64,000 nucleotides of DNA from Ectobacillus funiculus (GCF_004138295.1 NZ_SCFM01000002.1:124001-188000), one strand, 5' to 3'; counted from the first letter of the stretch, positions 26,662-36,234 are shown. Program-made: numbers and translations. Notes: generated by a model from the sequence alone, not told the origin.

Positions 26662-27065
26662 ATATTTCCACCCTCTCATTTTTGTTAGTAGACGAAGGAA
26701 AGGAATTGTTGTTCCCATTCCCAAAATTCTAGAATTCTTCGATAAATAGACTCTTACTGTTCATCCATCTTTTGTGAAATGATAAAGAGAACTGACTGCA
26801 AAGGAAGAAATAGAAGGATGCAAAACGTTGAATCTTACGAAATGAATGGCCTGGAAAATTGGATTATTAAAGCTTATGCGTATACTAGAGGTTAAATGAA
26901 TGCGTTTGCAATAGCGAAGATTAAAACAGGCAGCTTTATGCGTTTTTTAACCGAGGACATACATTAATATCGAAAACGTATCCATTAAAAAACTAAAGAC
27001 AAAAAGAAACATAAATTTTTTAACGCCAGTTTCATTCGTTTTGGACTAGGGGAACTGGGGGAACT

Positions 27066-27125
27066 ACAGATTTTTCAGGTTGCTCTTTACCTAAACAGAT
27101 GTTGACATGCTGAAGGAGTAACATG
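27066..27125. repeat. Dispersed repeat R, copy D
   Basis: CAGGTTGCTCTTTACCT, then AACAGATGTTGACATGCTGA, then GAGTAACAT, matching the core of copies A-C with one internal deletion. Confidence 0.45.
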
Positions 27126-27162
27126 AGATGAAAAACTAAGGGCATTGTAGGATTTTTAAGAA

Positions 27163-27190
27163 GGAAGCCCTACGAGACATCCCCATAGGG
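27163..27190 (-). terminator. Terminator after the esterase-like gene
   Basis: AGCCCTA pairs with TAGGGCT around a 13-nt loop, 23 bp downstream of the minus-strand stop. Confidence 0.5.
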
Positions 27191-27212
27191 CTATTATTGA
27201 CCATCAAAAAAA

Positions 27213-28412
27213 TTATTTAGGATAAACATCGAATGCAAGGAATTGTGTCACTTGGGTTGAATTAAAGTTATTGTCTGAAATGAGGACGAGGCTGTCATGA
27301 CCATTCTCAAGCTTTGCTCCCCATGTCATGCCTTCAATGTTATCTAATTTTGGTAAATTAAGTGTGTTAAGATTGAGAACAAGTTCTTTTGAGACAGGTT
27401 TAAAATCTCCTGAAAGCAGTGAATCCATCTGGCTGATGTTTGAAGCATGACGCGTATCGACCTTATAGATGCGAATGTAGTTTGAATAACTGCCATCTGC
27501 AGCTTGTACACCTGAACGCTCAAGCATTAAAAACTCATGATTGTTAATGGTGAGCATTTCAGAAACACCGTTATCAGCGCTTTTCCCTTCCCCCGGTTTA
27601 GCTGGAATAGCGGAAACAGGGTAAGCATATTGAGCAAGGATATGGCCTTGTCGATTGTATTTTGTAATACGTGAGTAACCCCCTGCATCGACTGTTGGAA
27701 TATTTCCGTCCTGGAAAAGCGGAGCTTCCATGGATGTAAAATAGAACTCTCCATTTGGTGAAAACGAACTCCCTTCAAGTGCAAGATTATTCCGAAATCC
27801 ATGGTTAGATCCGATAGTAAACTGTGCCGGGATTTGAAAGGATGAGAGATATTGACCGTTTTGTTGTGCCTGGTGAATAAGGGGAACGAGATCAAGATTG
27901 CGATCACCTTCACTTGTGTACCAAAGGTTGTGGGTCCTAGGATCAAAGCGTATAGATTCAAAGTCGGGTACAATACCCTTTTGGTTAGTAGCATACTGGC
28001 TGCGATTAGGGTAAGGTGTTCCATCTGGTTGTTTTAACGTAATCGCATCTATTAGATTTACAGAGTTGAAATGACTAGAGTCATAATTTAGCTGCCCGGT
28101 GTAAAAACGGGCTGGAGCTAAATCAGAACGGTCATCACTAATCATGATCCATTTTTTTGTCTGTGGATCATAATCGATACCAGAAAGCCCGCCAACAGGT
28201 GTACCATTAAAGATGGCATCATTTGCAATACGTTGTTCACCAATAAAAGATAAATGACCAACGGAATGGTGTTCCACAACTGTCTTTTGGTGTTCATACT
28301 CATTTACAGAAACCTGTGAAGGGGAAACTGTTTCTGCAGAAGCTATGCTAAGCTGGGAAATCAATAATAGATTTGCAACTGTTCCACCAGTTAAAAGTTT
28401 TGTTAACTTCAT
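27213..28412 (-). CDS. Secreted esterase-like protein of the phytase-like family
   Basis: The 399-residue product starts with a signal peptide (to about ASA, residue 26). Family features are GGLSGIDYDPQTKKWIMISD near the N-terminus, GIVPDFESIRFDPRTHNLWY, and LALEGSSFSPNGEFYFTS, as in the esterase-like / phytase-like domain PF13449, a beta-propeller type fold. The C-terminal NIEGMTWGAKLENG and LVLISDNNF complete it. Members are extracellular; the substrate is generally unknown. AAGAGGTGT precedes the ATG at 28412. It appears to be monocistronic. Confidence 0.85.
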   Translation of the reverse strand: MKLTKLLTGGTVANLLLISQLSIASAETVSPSQVSVNEYEHQKTVVEHHSVGHLSFIGEQRIANDAIFNGTPVGGLSGIDYDPQTKKWIMISDDRSDLAPARFYTGQLNYDSSHFNSVNLIDAITLKQPDGTPYPNRSQYATNQKGIVPDFESIRFDPRTHNLWYTSEGDRNLDLVPLIHQAQQNGQYLSSFQIPAQFTIGSNHGFRNNLALEGSSFSPNGEFYFTSMEAPLFQDGNIPTVDAGGYSRITKYNRQGHILAQYAYPVSAIPAKPGEGKSADNGVSEMLTINNHEFLMLERSGVQAADGSYSNYIRIYKVDTRHASNISQMDSLLSGDFKPVSKELVLNLNTLNLPKLDNIEGMTWGAKLENGHDSLVLISDNNFNSTQVTQFLAFDVYPK

Positions 28413-28585
28413 CCATCTACACCTCTTCCTTATACTTAAAATAATAACTAATCAAAACCAATGTGGACTCATCATTACCGTTGTTATATTCAATCATAGC
28501 TATTATAAAATAGCAGATAGCTAGTACAGAGGTTTTTTGGGAATATTTACTTAATATTAATAAAATTTACAAACGATAGAAGGGG

Positions 28586-28626
28586 ACATTCGGGAAATCT
28601 TGATGATATGAATACTTCCGCCGAAA
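28586..28626 (+). repeat. Remnant duplicating the 3' end of the SNF2 helicase gene
   Basis: GGACATTCGGGAAAT, then TGATGATATGAATACT, then CCGC match the end of the gene at 2625-5846 and the first bases after it (5819-5859), with a few substitutions. The reading DIREIL plus stop is kept. It points to a lost second copy of that gene. The following 110 bp contain a short open tail ending GPIQVPVKSAE, also unexplained. Confidence 0.45.
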
Positions 28627-28744
28627 TACGTGAAGAACTTCATAAAAATGTATTCTAGGTAAGAAGGGAAAAGACAGTTTGTTCGGAGATGGACCGATTC
28701 AGGTTCCGGTAAAAAGTGCCGAATAATAATTTAATACAAATCCA

Positions 28745-28775
28745 AAGATGGGGCATTTATGCTCCATCTTTTTTA
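28745..28775 (+). terminator. Orphan intrinsic terminator
   Basis: AAGATGG pairs with CCATCTT, followed by TTTTT. No intact plus-strand gene precedes it; it probably belonged to the decayed genes at 28586-28730. Confidence 0.7.
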
Positions 28776-28782
28776 GTACGCC

Positions 28783-29022
28783 CGGCATGAGTGTAGTCTC
28801 TAGGATGAAAGTCCCGAACCGTGAAGGCAGAAGTAGTGGTTAGCTTAACGCAAGGGGGTCCATGGTGACGCGGAACCTGAAGGAAGCGAGCGGCAAACTT
28901 CCGGTCTGAGGAACACGAATTTCATATGAGGCTAGTTATCATTAGATGAGTTTGCAAAACAAAACAAAGTCCTTTCTGCCAAAGGTGATAGCAGTAAATG
29001 AAGCAGATAAGAAGGCTGCGGA
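28783..29022 (+). mobile_element. Group II intron remnant (RNA domains only), scar G1
   Basis: The sequence CTAGGATGAAAGTCC, CCGTGAAGGCAGAA, TTAGCTTAACGCAAGGG, CGGCAAACTTCCGGTCTGAG and AAAGTCCTTTCTGCC follows the order of the upstream RNA part of Bacillales group II introns. No reverse transcriptase frame follows: after GTAAATGAAGCAGATAAG the sequence runs into an unrelated open tail ending at 29095. A second, shorter scar lies at 34241. Confidence 0.5.
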
Positions 29023-29203
29023 TATGTTTAATCATTTGTTTGATGAAGAGGAGAAGCGGAAGGCTGCTCACTTTGAAGATCAGCTTCTTTTTTAAAAGCC
29101 TAAAAAGAAAAAAGTATCCAAGTGGATAGGGACATCTATAGTACATAGTTATACATTTTGTGGGGAAAAGTAATGGAAACTTTATGATAATGGAGTAAAA
29201 AGA

Positions 29204-30748
29204 ATGAAACTCATTTCCCTTATTTTCAAAAACTTCATAAAAAGGGATTTCAAAACCAAACCTTCCAATCAGGGATCTCAATCTTTTAAAGAGGTATTCC
29301 ATGCAATAGATGATAATACTTCTTTCTTTAAACAAACCTTTTCTAGCTCACATGATTTAAAAATTAAGGAATTAAATGTAGGAAATAACCGTGGAATTCT
29401 TGTTTTCTTAGATACAATGGCAGACTACGAAAAGATTCAAGAGAATATTTTAAAACCTGTTATGGAAGCGGATGGCGTACTGTTCGCAGATGTACTGAAA
29501 TCTACTTTTACGAAATCAGATAACCTCATCAAAGCTCAAAATGAACTTTTAAATGGGTCGTGTATTATGTTCTTTGATGGTGTCCAAGGATTTTACATAC
29601 TGGATGTTGCCATTTCAAAAGATCGGTCTATCACGGAACCTGATAATGAACAAGTGATTCAGGGATCTCATGAAGGTTTTGTTGAAAATCTTATGACAAA
29701 TCTCCATTTAATTAGGAAAGCTATAAAAACTCCAAATCTAAGATTGGAGCATGTATCAGTGGGTGACCAGATTCAATCCAAAATATCCCTTGTTTATAGG
29801 AAAGACCTTGCAAATAAAGAATTAATCAAAGAATTCAAACGGAGGATTAATCATATCTCTATAGATTATATACCCAGTTTTGGATTTCTTCAGGAATTGA
29901 TTGAAGATTCAACATGGTCACCCTTTCCGCAAATTTTATATACAGAGAGAGTAGATCGTGTTGTAAGTCATTTGAATGAAGGAAGAGTGGCAGTTTTCCT
30001 CGAGGGGAAGTCTTCTTGTTTACTTATACCAGTCACGTTTTTTGCGTTCTTCCATTCGCCTGATGATTATAATTCACGCTGGATGATTGGATCGTTTATT
30101 CGTTCCTTAAGATTCTTGAGCATCCTTATTGCAATTAATTTACCTGCTGTTTACATTGCCGTAATTGGTTTTCATTTCGAAGTACTGCCTGATGATTTAG
30201 TTCTCCCCGTAATAAGTTCAATTAGAAATATACCATTCCCACCTTTAATTGAAGCACTTGTTATGGAATTGACAATTGAGCTGATTCGAGAAGCGGGGGT
30301 ACGGCTTCCATCAAGAATAGGACAAACCATTAGTATTGTTGGAGGGCTTGTTATTGGTGATGCGGTTGTCCGTGCAGGTCTAATTTCGAATACAATGATT
30401 GTTGTTGTTGCCATAACAGCAGTTGCAGCATACAGCATTCCTACAACTGCAATGAGCGATGCTGTTCGATTTTTACGTTTTCCTCTTATGGTTCTTGCTT
30501 CAACATTTGGATTTGTAGGGATTGTCTTTGGAACTATAATTATTTTAGCTCATTTATGCAGACTAGAATCATTTGGCACCCCGTACTTTGCACCTTGGGC
30601 TCCGTTTCGATTAAAGGACATGAAAGATACTTTTATCCGTTTACCTATCTGGAAATTCAATACACGTCCACTCGATTCAAAACCGAACACACTGGATAGA
30701 CAATCTTTGGCAAGAGGGTGGAAGTTTAATGGAAAAAAGCAAAAATAA
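29204..30748 (+). CDS. Spore germinant receptor A subunit (GerA family)
   Basis: The ATG at 29204 has GGAG upstream. The 514-residue product fits the family: a soluble N-terminal part of about 270 residues, then membrane segments from about 290 with the conserved stretch IPFPPLIEALVMELTIELIR and EAGVRLPSRIGQ, then VGGLVIGDAVV. The A subunit sits in the inner spore membrane and, with B and C subunits, senses nutrient germinants. The gene overlaps the B subunit gene by 20 bp. Which germinant is sensed cannot be told. Confidence 0.95.
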   Translation: MKLISLIFKNFIKRDFKTKPSNQGSQSFKEVFHAIDDNTSFFKQTFSSSHDLKIKELNVGNNRGILVFLDTMADYEKIQENILKPVMEADGVLFADVLKSTFTKSDNLIKAQNELLNGSCIMFFDGVQGFYILDVAISKDRSITEPDNEQVIQGSHEGFVENLMTNLHLIRKAIKTPNLRLEHVSVGDQIQSKISLVYRKDLANKELIKEFKRRINHISIDYIPSFGFLQELIEDSTWSPFPQILYTERVDRVVSHLNEGRVAVFLEGKSSCLLIPVTFFAFFHSPDDYNSRWMIGSFIRSLRFLSILIAINLPAVYIAVIGFHFEVLPDDLVLPVISSIRNIPFPPLIEALVMELTIELIREAGVRLPSRIGQTISIVGGLVIGDAVVRAGLISNTMIVVVAITAVAAYSIPTTAMSDAVRFLRFPLMVLASTFGFVGIVFGTIIILAHLCRLESFGTPYFAPWAPFRLKDMKDTFIRLPIWKFNTRPLDSKPNTLDRQSLARGWKFNGKKQK

Positions 30749-31829
30749 AATCACGAACAAACAGCTTGTCTTTATGATTATCCAAGCCCAAATAGGTGTA
30801 GGGATACTATCTTTGCCACAAAATGTGGCATTAGTTGCCAAACAGGACGGCTGGATTTCCACTTTAATAGCAGGGGTTATCACACAGGTGATTATCTGGG
30901 CCATGTGGGGACTTTGCAGAAGATTTCCTTCCTTATCTCTGTACCAAATACTCCCGAATATACTAGGGGGAGCCGTCGGGAAGTTATTCACTCTCAGTTA
31001 TGTACTATATTTTACGGTGACAGGGAGCTTAGTTTTAGCAAGATATAGTGATATCTTAGATAAATGGGTTTTACCGCGGACTCCTAATTGGATTACTATG
31101 CTTTTAATACTATTAGCCTGCATTTACATGGTTAAGGAGGGTTTAACGAGCATAGCAAGATTCTATGTACTTGTATCTCCAATCCTGATTATACTCATAG
31201 TGTTGATTTCGTATAGCATGAAAGATGCGAACTTCTTATATATCTTTCCAATAGGTGGTAATAGCATTCAAACGATATTTAAAGGTTCAAAAGAAGTAGC
31301 CTTCTCCATGTTAGGTTTTGAGCTTTTTCTATTTATCCATCCATTTGTGCAATCTTCCGGGAAGGATAAGCTTAAAGCCATTACAACAGCAAATATTTTT
31401 GTCACATTCTATTATACCTTTATGGTGTTTGCCAGCCTTGTCTACTTTGAAACCACTACTGATATCGCACTGACTCCAGAGCCATTATTATATATGATTA
31501 AAGCATATTCGTTTCAGGTTCTGGAAAGGACGGACTTATTTTTCTTACCACTATGGCTCATAGTCGTTGCTACTTCCATTGCGAACTGGCTATTATTATC
31601 TGCAATGGGTTTGGCCAGCCTTGTTAGAAAAAAACACTATGCCCCGTTTCTGCCAGTTGTAGCAGGAATCAATCTAGTTTTGGTTCTTTTTCTTGATCGG
31701 GAAAGGGACTTTGAAAAATTTGATCAATTTCTTGGGCCAACTCACTATATTTTTATTGTCATAATACCTGTACTTTTATTAATACTTTCACTTGTTTTGT
31801 CGAGAAAAGAAGAGGTGAATAAGGCATGA
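30729..31829 (+). CDS. Spore germinant receptor B subunit (GerB family)
   Basis: The ATG at 30729 follows GAGGGTGG inside the 3' end of the A gene. The 366-residue product has about ten membrane helices and the N-terminal signature QLVFMIIQAQIGVGILSLP typical of the spore germination permease family (PF03845, related to amino-acid transporters). The B subunit is thought to bind the germinant. Its end overlaps the C subunit start by ATGA. Confidence 0.95.
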   Translation: MEKSKNKITNKQLVFMIIQAQIGVGILSLPQNVALVAKQDGWISTLIAGVITQVIIWAMWGLCRRFPSLSLYQILPNILGGAVGKLFTLSYVLYFTVTGSLVLARYSDILDKWVLPRTPNWITMLLILLACIYMVKEGLTSIARFYVLVSPILIILIVLISYSMKDANFLYIFPIGGNSIQTIFKGSKEVAFSMLGFELFLFIHPFVQSSGKDKLKAITTANIFVTFYYTFMVFASLVYFETTTDIALTPEPLLYMIKAYSFQVLERTDLFFLPLWLIVVATSIANWLLLSAMGLASLVRKKHYAPFLPVVAGINLVLVLFLDRERDFEKFDQFLGPTHYIFIVIIPVLLLILSLVLSRKEEVNKA

Positions 31830-32935
31830 ATGGTAAACTGCCTATCTTTTTCCTTCTTTGTTTATTACTTGCTGGATGTTGGGACCAGCACTTGCTGAAA
31901 AATGCGGTATTGGTACAGGCTCTAAGTTATGATTTATCAGATGATGATGAATTTTTATTAGGGATCTCCATCCCTATTATCGACGAGCCCTCTGGGGGAC
32001 CGCAAGCCTTGGTAAAAAGTGAAACATTTTCTGCAAGAGGTCATACACCAAGAGATAGCCGGCGAAAAATCGCCCAAGAAATATCTGGAGTATTAGATAC
32101 ATCCAAGAATAAATTAGTCCTGTTTGGTGAACGGATGGCTGCTACCGATATTTATCCTTCATTAGATGTTATTTGGAGAGATCCGAGAAATTCATTAGGG
32201 GCCACACTAGGGGTTGTAGAGGGAGAAGCACTTGATTTGCTTAATATAAAGCCGAAGCATGAGACAAACGTAAGCGAATATATACAAGACGCTCTAACTA
32301 GCGCAGAAGAAAACTCGATTATTCCAAATGAAACGCTCCAGACACTTGCTTCAGAGATGCTGGATCCGGGAGAAGATATTGTCCTGCCATATCTTAAAAT
32401 GAACAATAAGAAAAGTGCGGTAGTGATTGGACTTGCCCTAATGAATGAAAGAAAATATTCGGGAAATCTAGCACCGGAAGATTCAACCCTCCTGCTCTTA
32501 TTGAAAAACAAAAAAGGAAAATACGCACGATTTACAAAACAAGTGAGTAGAGAAAAGCAGAACAAATTAAATAATTACATTGCTTTTAATGTCCAACGCA
32601 TGAAAAGAAAACTAAGGGTTCAAGTGAAAAATGGAAAGGTTTCTGCTAAGCTAAATTTAGAATTAAAGGTAAACGTGGAAGAATATCCAAAAGGAGATAT
32701 CCCAAAGCAAATAGAACGACTAAACAAGGTATTATCAAAAGAGCTCACAAAAGACGCGAAACGGGTTATAACAAAACTACAGCAGGGAAATTGTGATACA
32801 TTTGGAATAGGGAGGAGATTGATGGCGTTTTCCCCAAAAACTTGGAAAATGCAAGCTAAAAAGGATTATTTTAAAAACATAAAATTTGATACTAATGTGA
32901 ATGTTGAAATCATCTCACACGGTATTGTCAAGTAA
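31826..32935 (+). CDS. Spore germinant receptor C subunit (Ger(x)C lipoprotein)
   Basis: The ATG at 31826 overlaps the B stop. The lipoprotein signal ends LLLAGCWDQ, with the invariant WD after the Cys (about 18). The 369 residues follow the family plan, including KLVLFGERMA in the first domain and a Lys-rich C-terminal domain. It is anchored on the outer leaflet of the inner spore membrane as the third receptor subunit. The gene order here is A-B-C; the second ger operon at 61736 has A-C. Confidence 0.95.
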   Translation: MNGKLPIFFLLCLLLAGCWDQHLLKNAVLVQALSYDLSDDDEFLLGISIPIIDEPSGGPQALVKSETFSARGHTPRDSRRKIAQEISGVLDTSKNKLVLFGERMAATDIYPSLDVIWRDPRNSLGATLGVVEGEALDLLNIKPKHETNVSEYIQDALTSAEENSIIPNETLQTLASEMLDPGEDIVLPYLKMNNKKSAVVIGLALMNERKYSGNLAPEDSTLLLLLKNKKGKYARFTKQVSREKQNKLNNYIAFNVQRMKRKLRVQVKNGKVSAKLNLELKVNVEEYPKGDIPKQIERLNKVLSKELTKDAKRVITKLQQGNCDTFGIGRRLMAFSPKTWKMQAKKDYFKNIKFDTNVNVEIISHGIVK

Positions 32936-33031
32936 CGAGGGGACTAACCCTCGCCCCCACGTACCGTTCGGTAGGCGGCGGTTCTATATGATAGACATGA
33001 GAGTTTCATAAGGAGCGTACAGACTTTTCAG

Positions 33032-33068
33032 CCCTCGACAATTCCAGTAGGAGTTATCGAGGGTTTTG
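33032..33068 (+). terminator. Terminator after the gerA-gerB-gerC operon
   Basis: CCCTCGA pairs with TCGAGGG around an 18-nt loop, followed by TTTTG, 97 bp after the C-subunit stop. Confidence 0.6.
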
Positions 33069-33646
33069 TGTAGAATTGGGCTGCATGCAATCCTTCAATA
33101 TTTCTTACTGGAGTTTCCCTATTGGGTACTACCTGCTAAACCTAGATCATAGACTTCCTTGGAAATTTTATCAATCTCCTCATTAGATTAGAACCAGCAA
33201 CCTCCATCCTGTCAAGGTAAAGGGACGAACAGGATTATAAGAGTTGCAGTTGATTTAGTTGGTATGAAGGCTCTTTTTATCAGTTTTCATACGATTTTGT
33301 TGTTAAAGTTGAGATATTTGATGCAGTTTTACTATCCAACGGTATTTCACTACCAAGTTCGCCACTAACCTTATTTTTGTAAGTGTCTTCTCAAACTGTA
33401 TTTAAGCTAAATCTAGCCATTAATGTTATTTTGAAGATACTTATAGTTAACATAATAATTTTATAGTTATCTAAAAACAAGCAATATGTTAATAAAAATA
33501 TAAGGAAGAGGGAGGACAAAAGTGCTAAGTATTCTTAAACGGAGAGGATAAAGGAGTTACTATTTGAAAGTACACAGGAACCCAATTTATAGTGATAATA
33601 TTTAACATATTAGAAAAAAATAGTAACTAGAAAGGAGGGATTGCGA
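33069..33646. other. Gene-free stretch of about 580 bp
   Basis: Apart from short broken frames, one of them reading EEIDKISKEVYDLGLAGSTQ on the minus strand near 33110-33190, I see no gene, repeat or RNA here. The last 100 bp are AT-rich and presumably carry the promoter of the cupredoxin gene. Confidence 0.4.
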
Positions 33647-34036
33647 ATGTCTGTGAAAAAGTGGTTAACAGGATTAGTCGTTTTGCTTGCGATGATTGTG
33701 GTTGTGACAACTTCAGGCTCACTCGGCGTATTTGCCGAGTCCAATGTTGTAACACAGCCTATGGAGACGGCGAAAACGATCGAGGTCGAGTTGAACGATG
33801 ACTACTTTAGCCCAAAAGTCATCACTATTCCCAATGGAGCAACGACAACGTTGATATTGAAAAACAAAGGTAAGAAAAAACACACCTTCACCGTGGAAAA
33901 GCTCGGAATTGACGCCGAAATCCAGCCAGGAACAGAAAAAAACATTACCACGAAACCGGAAAAGCCCGGTACATATGAACTGACATGTCGGTACCATTTC
34001 CAGGAAGGAATGGTTGGAAAGGTAATAGTCAAATAA
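33647..34036 (+). CDS. Secreted cupredoxin (type-1 copper protein)
   Basis: I chose the ATG at 33647 because AAAGGAGGG ends 8 nt before it; a TTG at 33641 is too close. The 129-residue product has a signal peptide ending near GVFA. The mature part is a plastocyanin-like beta barrel with copper ligands visible: His in KKKHTFTV, then Cys, His and Met in CRYHFQEGM (C, +3 H, +8 M). Proteins like this carry electrons or copper outside the membrane. It is followed at once by a terminator, so it is monocistronic. Confidence 0.85.
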   Translation: MSVKKWLTGLVVLLAMIVVVTTSGSLGVFAESNVVTQPMETAKTIEVELNDDYFSPKVITIPNGATTTLILKNKGKKKHTFTVEKLGIDAEIQPGTEKNITTKPEKPGTYELTCRYHFQEGMVGKVIVK

Positions 34037-34067
34037 AAAGCAGGGCCAAGGGGGCCTTGCTTTTTTA
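34037..34067 (+). terminator. Terminator of the cupredoxin gene
   Basis: AAAAAGCAGGGCC and GGCCTTGCTTTTTT form a stem with a T-tract, starting right after the stop codon. Confidence 0.9.
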
Positions 34068-34068
34068 A

Positions 34069-34205
34069 CACTGTAGGAGAGTATAAATTTCTAGCTAGAA
34101 GTGATTCGACATAATCAGAAATTTTAGGAACACAGTGTAAGTGCAACTACGTCTCTGTTTCCGCCCAAGAGCAGGGCTTGCCAGTCGGTGAGTTTTCTTT
34201 AATAG
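34069..34205 (+). repeat. Intergenic repeat E, copy 1
   Basis: About 135 bp with the shared blocks GTATAAATTTCTAGCT, AATTTTAGGA, GTATAAG/GTGTAAG, CTACG.CTCTGT, CGCCCAAGAGCAGGGC and GCCAGTCGGTGAGTTTTCTTT. It begins 2-5 bp after the T-tract of the cupredoxin terminator and ends in its own hairpin plus T-rich run. Confidence 0.75.
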
Positions 34206-34240
34206 GCACAGTAACTTGCTTATTTAAACCCTAACATCAT

Positions 34241-34350
34241 TATAAGGCTAGTTATCATTGGATGAGTTTACATCACAAAACAAGTCCTTACTGCCAAAGG
34301 TGATGCAAAGTATATGAAGCGGATAGATAGAGGGAAAGACTACGCTCTTA
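34241..34350 (+). mobile_element. Group II intron remnant, scar G2
   Basis: AAGGCTAGTTATCATT.GATGAGTTT, AGTCCTTACTGCCAAAGG and ATGAAGCGGATAGATAG match the right part of scar G1 (28935-29015) with small differences. No protein part is present. It is too short to move. Confidence 0.45.
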
Positions 34351-34445
34351 TAAGACACATAGTCCCCCTCCTAGAAAAAGCATTTATTTCTAAGCACTCA
34401 AAGAGAGCGCTCCTTATTCCAATCCAGCTAAAATAGCCACTACAA

Positions 34446-36041
34446 TCAATTTTGTATTACAATGTCAATTAAAACGATCTCCCCTGAACATTCCAGAGCC
34501 TCTTTCAGGATGCTTTCAAATTCTGCTATATGTTTCGCTCGTCTTCCTTTGATTCCAAAACTGGTTGCCAATTGGACGAAGTCTGGGTTTTGGAACGTTA
34601 CTCCGTAGCTGGCTCCAAATTTTTTGTCCATCATTTGTTCTTCAATTTTTAACATACCGTCATTGAGCACTAGAATAATGAACGAGAGTCCTAAGCGTTT
34701 GGCGGTTTCGATTTCGGAAATATTCATCAACGCCCCGCCATCTCCGGTGATGCAAATGACTTGGGCATCTGGGCAAGCTAATTTTGCACCAATGGAGCCT
34801 GGTAAAGCGATTCCCATTGAAGCTAGACCATTTGATATAATGAGTCCATTTGGCTGTTTTGGCTGATAGGTGCGGGCGATGGATACTTTATGAGCTCCTA
34901 CATCAGAAAGGACAATCGTTTTTTCGAAAGAGAGTGCTTCAATACTATGTAGAACATGTTCAATTGCAAGTGGCAGGTCAGCTGTCTCTTTTTGTTTTTC
35001 CTTGATGTGATAGGATTGTTTGATTTGTTCTCGAAGATTTCCAGCTGGAACCCATGGTTTAGCTGGGATATCAAGTGTATGAAGGGATCGAAGGGTCTGC
35101 TTTACATCCCCAACTAACTCAATTTCAACGGGATAATATTCATCCACCTCGGCTGGCAATGTGTCAATATGTAGAACTGGTATTCTTTTTTTATTCCACT
35201 CCTTTGGCAGCTTCTCCACAAAGTCAAAGCCAATGACAATCAATAAATCAGCCTCCTGTATGCTGGATACTGCTTTATCCGCTTCATTGAATCCAAATGT
35301 AAAGAAGTTAAGAGGGTGATCTTTTGGCAATACACCTTTTGCCATATAGCTATGGATAACAGGTGATTGGAGCCGTTCTATAAAGGTTTTTAGCTCATCC
35401 GTAGCTCCTTGCCTTAATACTCCGTTACCAATTATTACAAAAGGTCTCTGATGTTGATCAATAAGCGCACGGGCACTTTCTAGGGCTTCCTGGATAGGGA
35501 TATTTACCGGTAGAGGAGTGATCGGCAAAGGCTTACTGGTAATCATTTGTGTAGCCAAATTCTCCGGCAATACGATTGCGACGGGACCCGGCTTCTCCAT
35601 GCTTGCTGTTTTAAAGGATTTTCGAATGATTTCAGGGATTGTTTGTGCGTCTTTTACTTGAATGGACCATTTTGTAACGGGCTCAAATATTTTTACAAGA
35701 TCGACGAATTGGTGCGAGTCTTTATGCTGTCTTTCGAAGGGGGCCTGCCCCATTAATGCTACAACAGGGGAGTGGTCTAGATTTGAACTTGCAATACCAG
35801 TTAGTAAATTGGTAGCTCCGGGCCCTAGCGTTGCTAGACATACTCCCGGCTTACCTGATAGTCGCCCGTATACATCTGCCATAAAAGCAGCTCCTTGCTC
35901 ATGTCTAACATTTACAAACTGAATTTGCTTTGAGTGGGATAAGGAATGAACTAAATCAAGCGTTTCTGTACCAACTATTCCAAAAATATATTCAACTCCC
36001 TCCGCTTCTAAACATTGAACGAATACATCTGTTGCTTTCAT
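34446..36041 (-). CDS. Thiamine-diphosphate enzyme, acetolactate-synthase-like large subunit
   Basis: The 531 residues have the three-domain plan of this superfamily. The N-terminal pyrimidine-binding domain has the catalytic Glu in FVNVRHEQGAAFMAD (about 49), and LGPGATNLLTGIA follows. The C-terminal pyrophosphate domain has GDGGALMN, with Asn about 28 residues after GDG (LVLNDG). It should decarboxylate a 2-oxo acid such as pyruvate. There is no small subunit gene nearby and no alsD, so acetolactate synthase is only the nearest label; other members (oxalyl-, phenylglyoxylate- or sulfo-type) are possible. AAGGAGG precedes the ATG. Confidence 0.8.
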   Translation of the reverse strand: MKATDVFVQCLEAEGVEYIFGIVGTETLDLVHSLSHSKQIQFVNVRHEQGAAFMADVYGRLSGKPGVCLATLGPGATNLLTGIASSNLDHSPVVALMGQAPFERQHKDSHQFVDLVKIFEPVTKWSIQVKDAQTIPEIIRKSFKTASMEKPGPVAIVLPENLATQMITSKPLPITPLPVNIPIQEALESARALIDQHQRPFVIIGNGVLRQGATDELKTFIERLQSPVIHSYMAKGVLPKDHPLNFFTFGFNEADKAVSSIQEADLLIVIGFDFVEKLPKEWNKKRIPVLHIDTLPAEVDEYYPVEIELVGDVKQTLRSLHTLDIPAKPWVPAGNLREQIKQSYHIKEKQKETADLPLAIEHVLHSIEALSFEKTIVLSDVGAHKVSIARTYQPKQPNGLIISNGLASMGIALPGSIGAKLACPDAQVICITGDGGALMNISEIETAKRLGLSFIILVLNDGMLKIEEQMMDKKFGASYGVTFQNPDFVQLATSFGIKGRRAKHIAEFESILKEALECSGEIVLIDIVIQN

Positions 36042-36234
36042 ATTGTCCTCCTTTAAGGCGATGTTTGTTAAAGCATTACATGAATAAGATAGAGCGTCAT
36101 AACTTTCTCTTCCTAAGTAGTTTGAGCCAATTCACTTATAATCAGTAAGGAAGGGGAAATATTTTTCTAGATGCTGTGACATGTATTTTGTGTTGGTGTA
36201 AAGCTGGTAGCCATGCTGAGCTGAGCCAAGTATT

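Noticed and set aside
27527-28024. Minus-strand open frame of 165 codons in a second frame
   Set aside because: It lies inside the esterase-like gene in another frame, without a ribosome site.
28922-29335. Minus-strand open frame of 137 codons
   Set aside because: It spans the intron scar and is antisense to the gerA start; the composition is not protein-like.
32936-33030. GC-rich stretch after gerC with ACGTACCGTTCGGT, considered as a third group II intron scar
   Set aside because: Too short, and no clear match to the other two scars.
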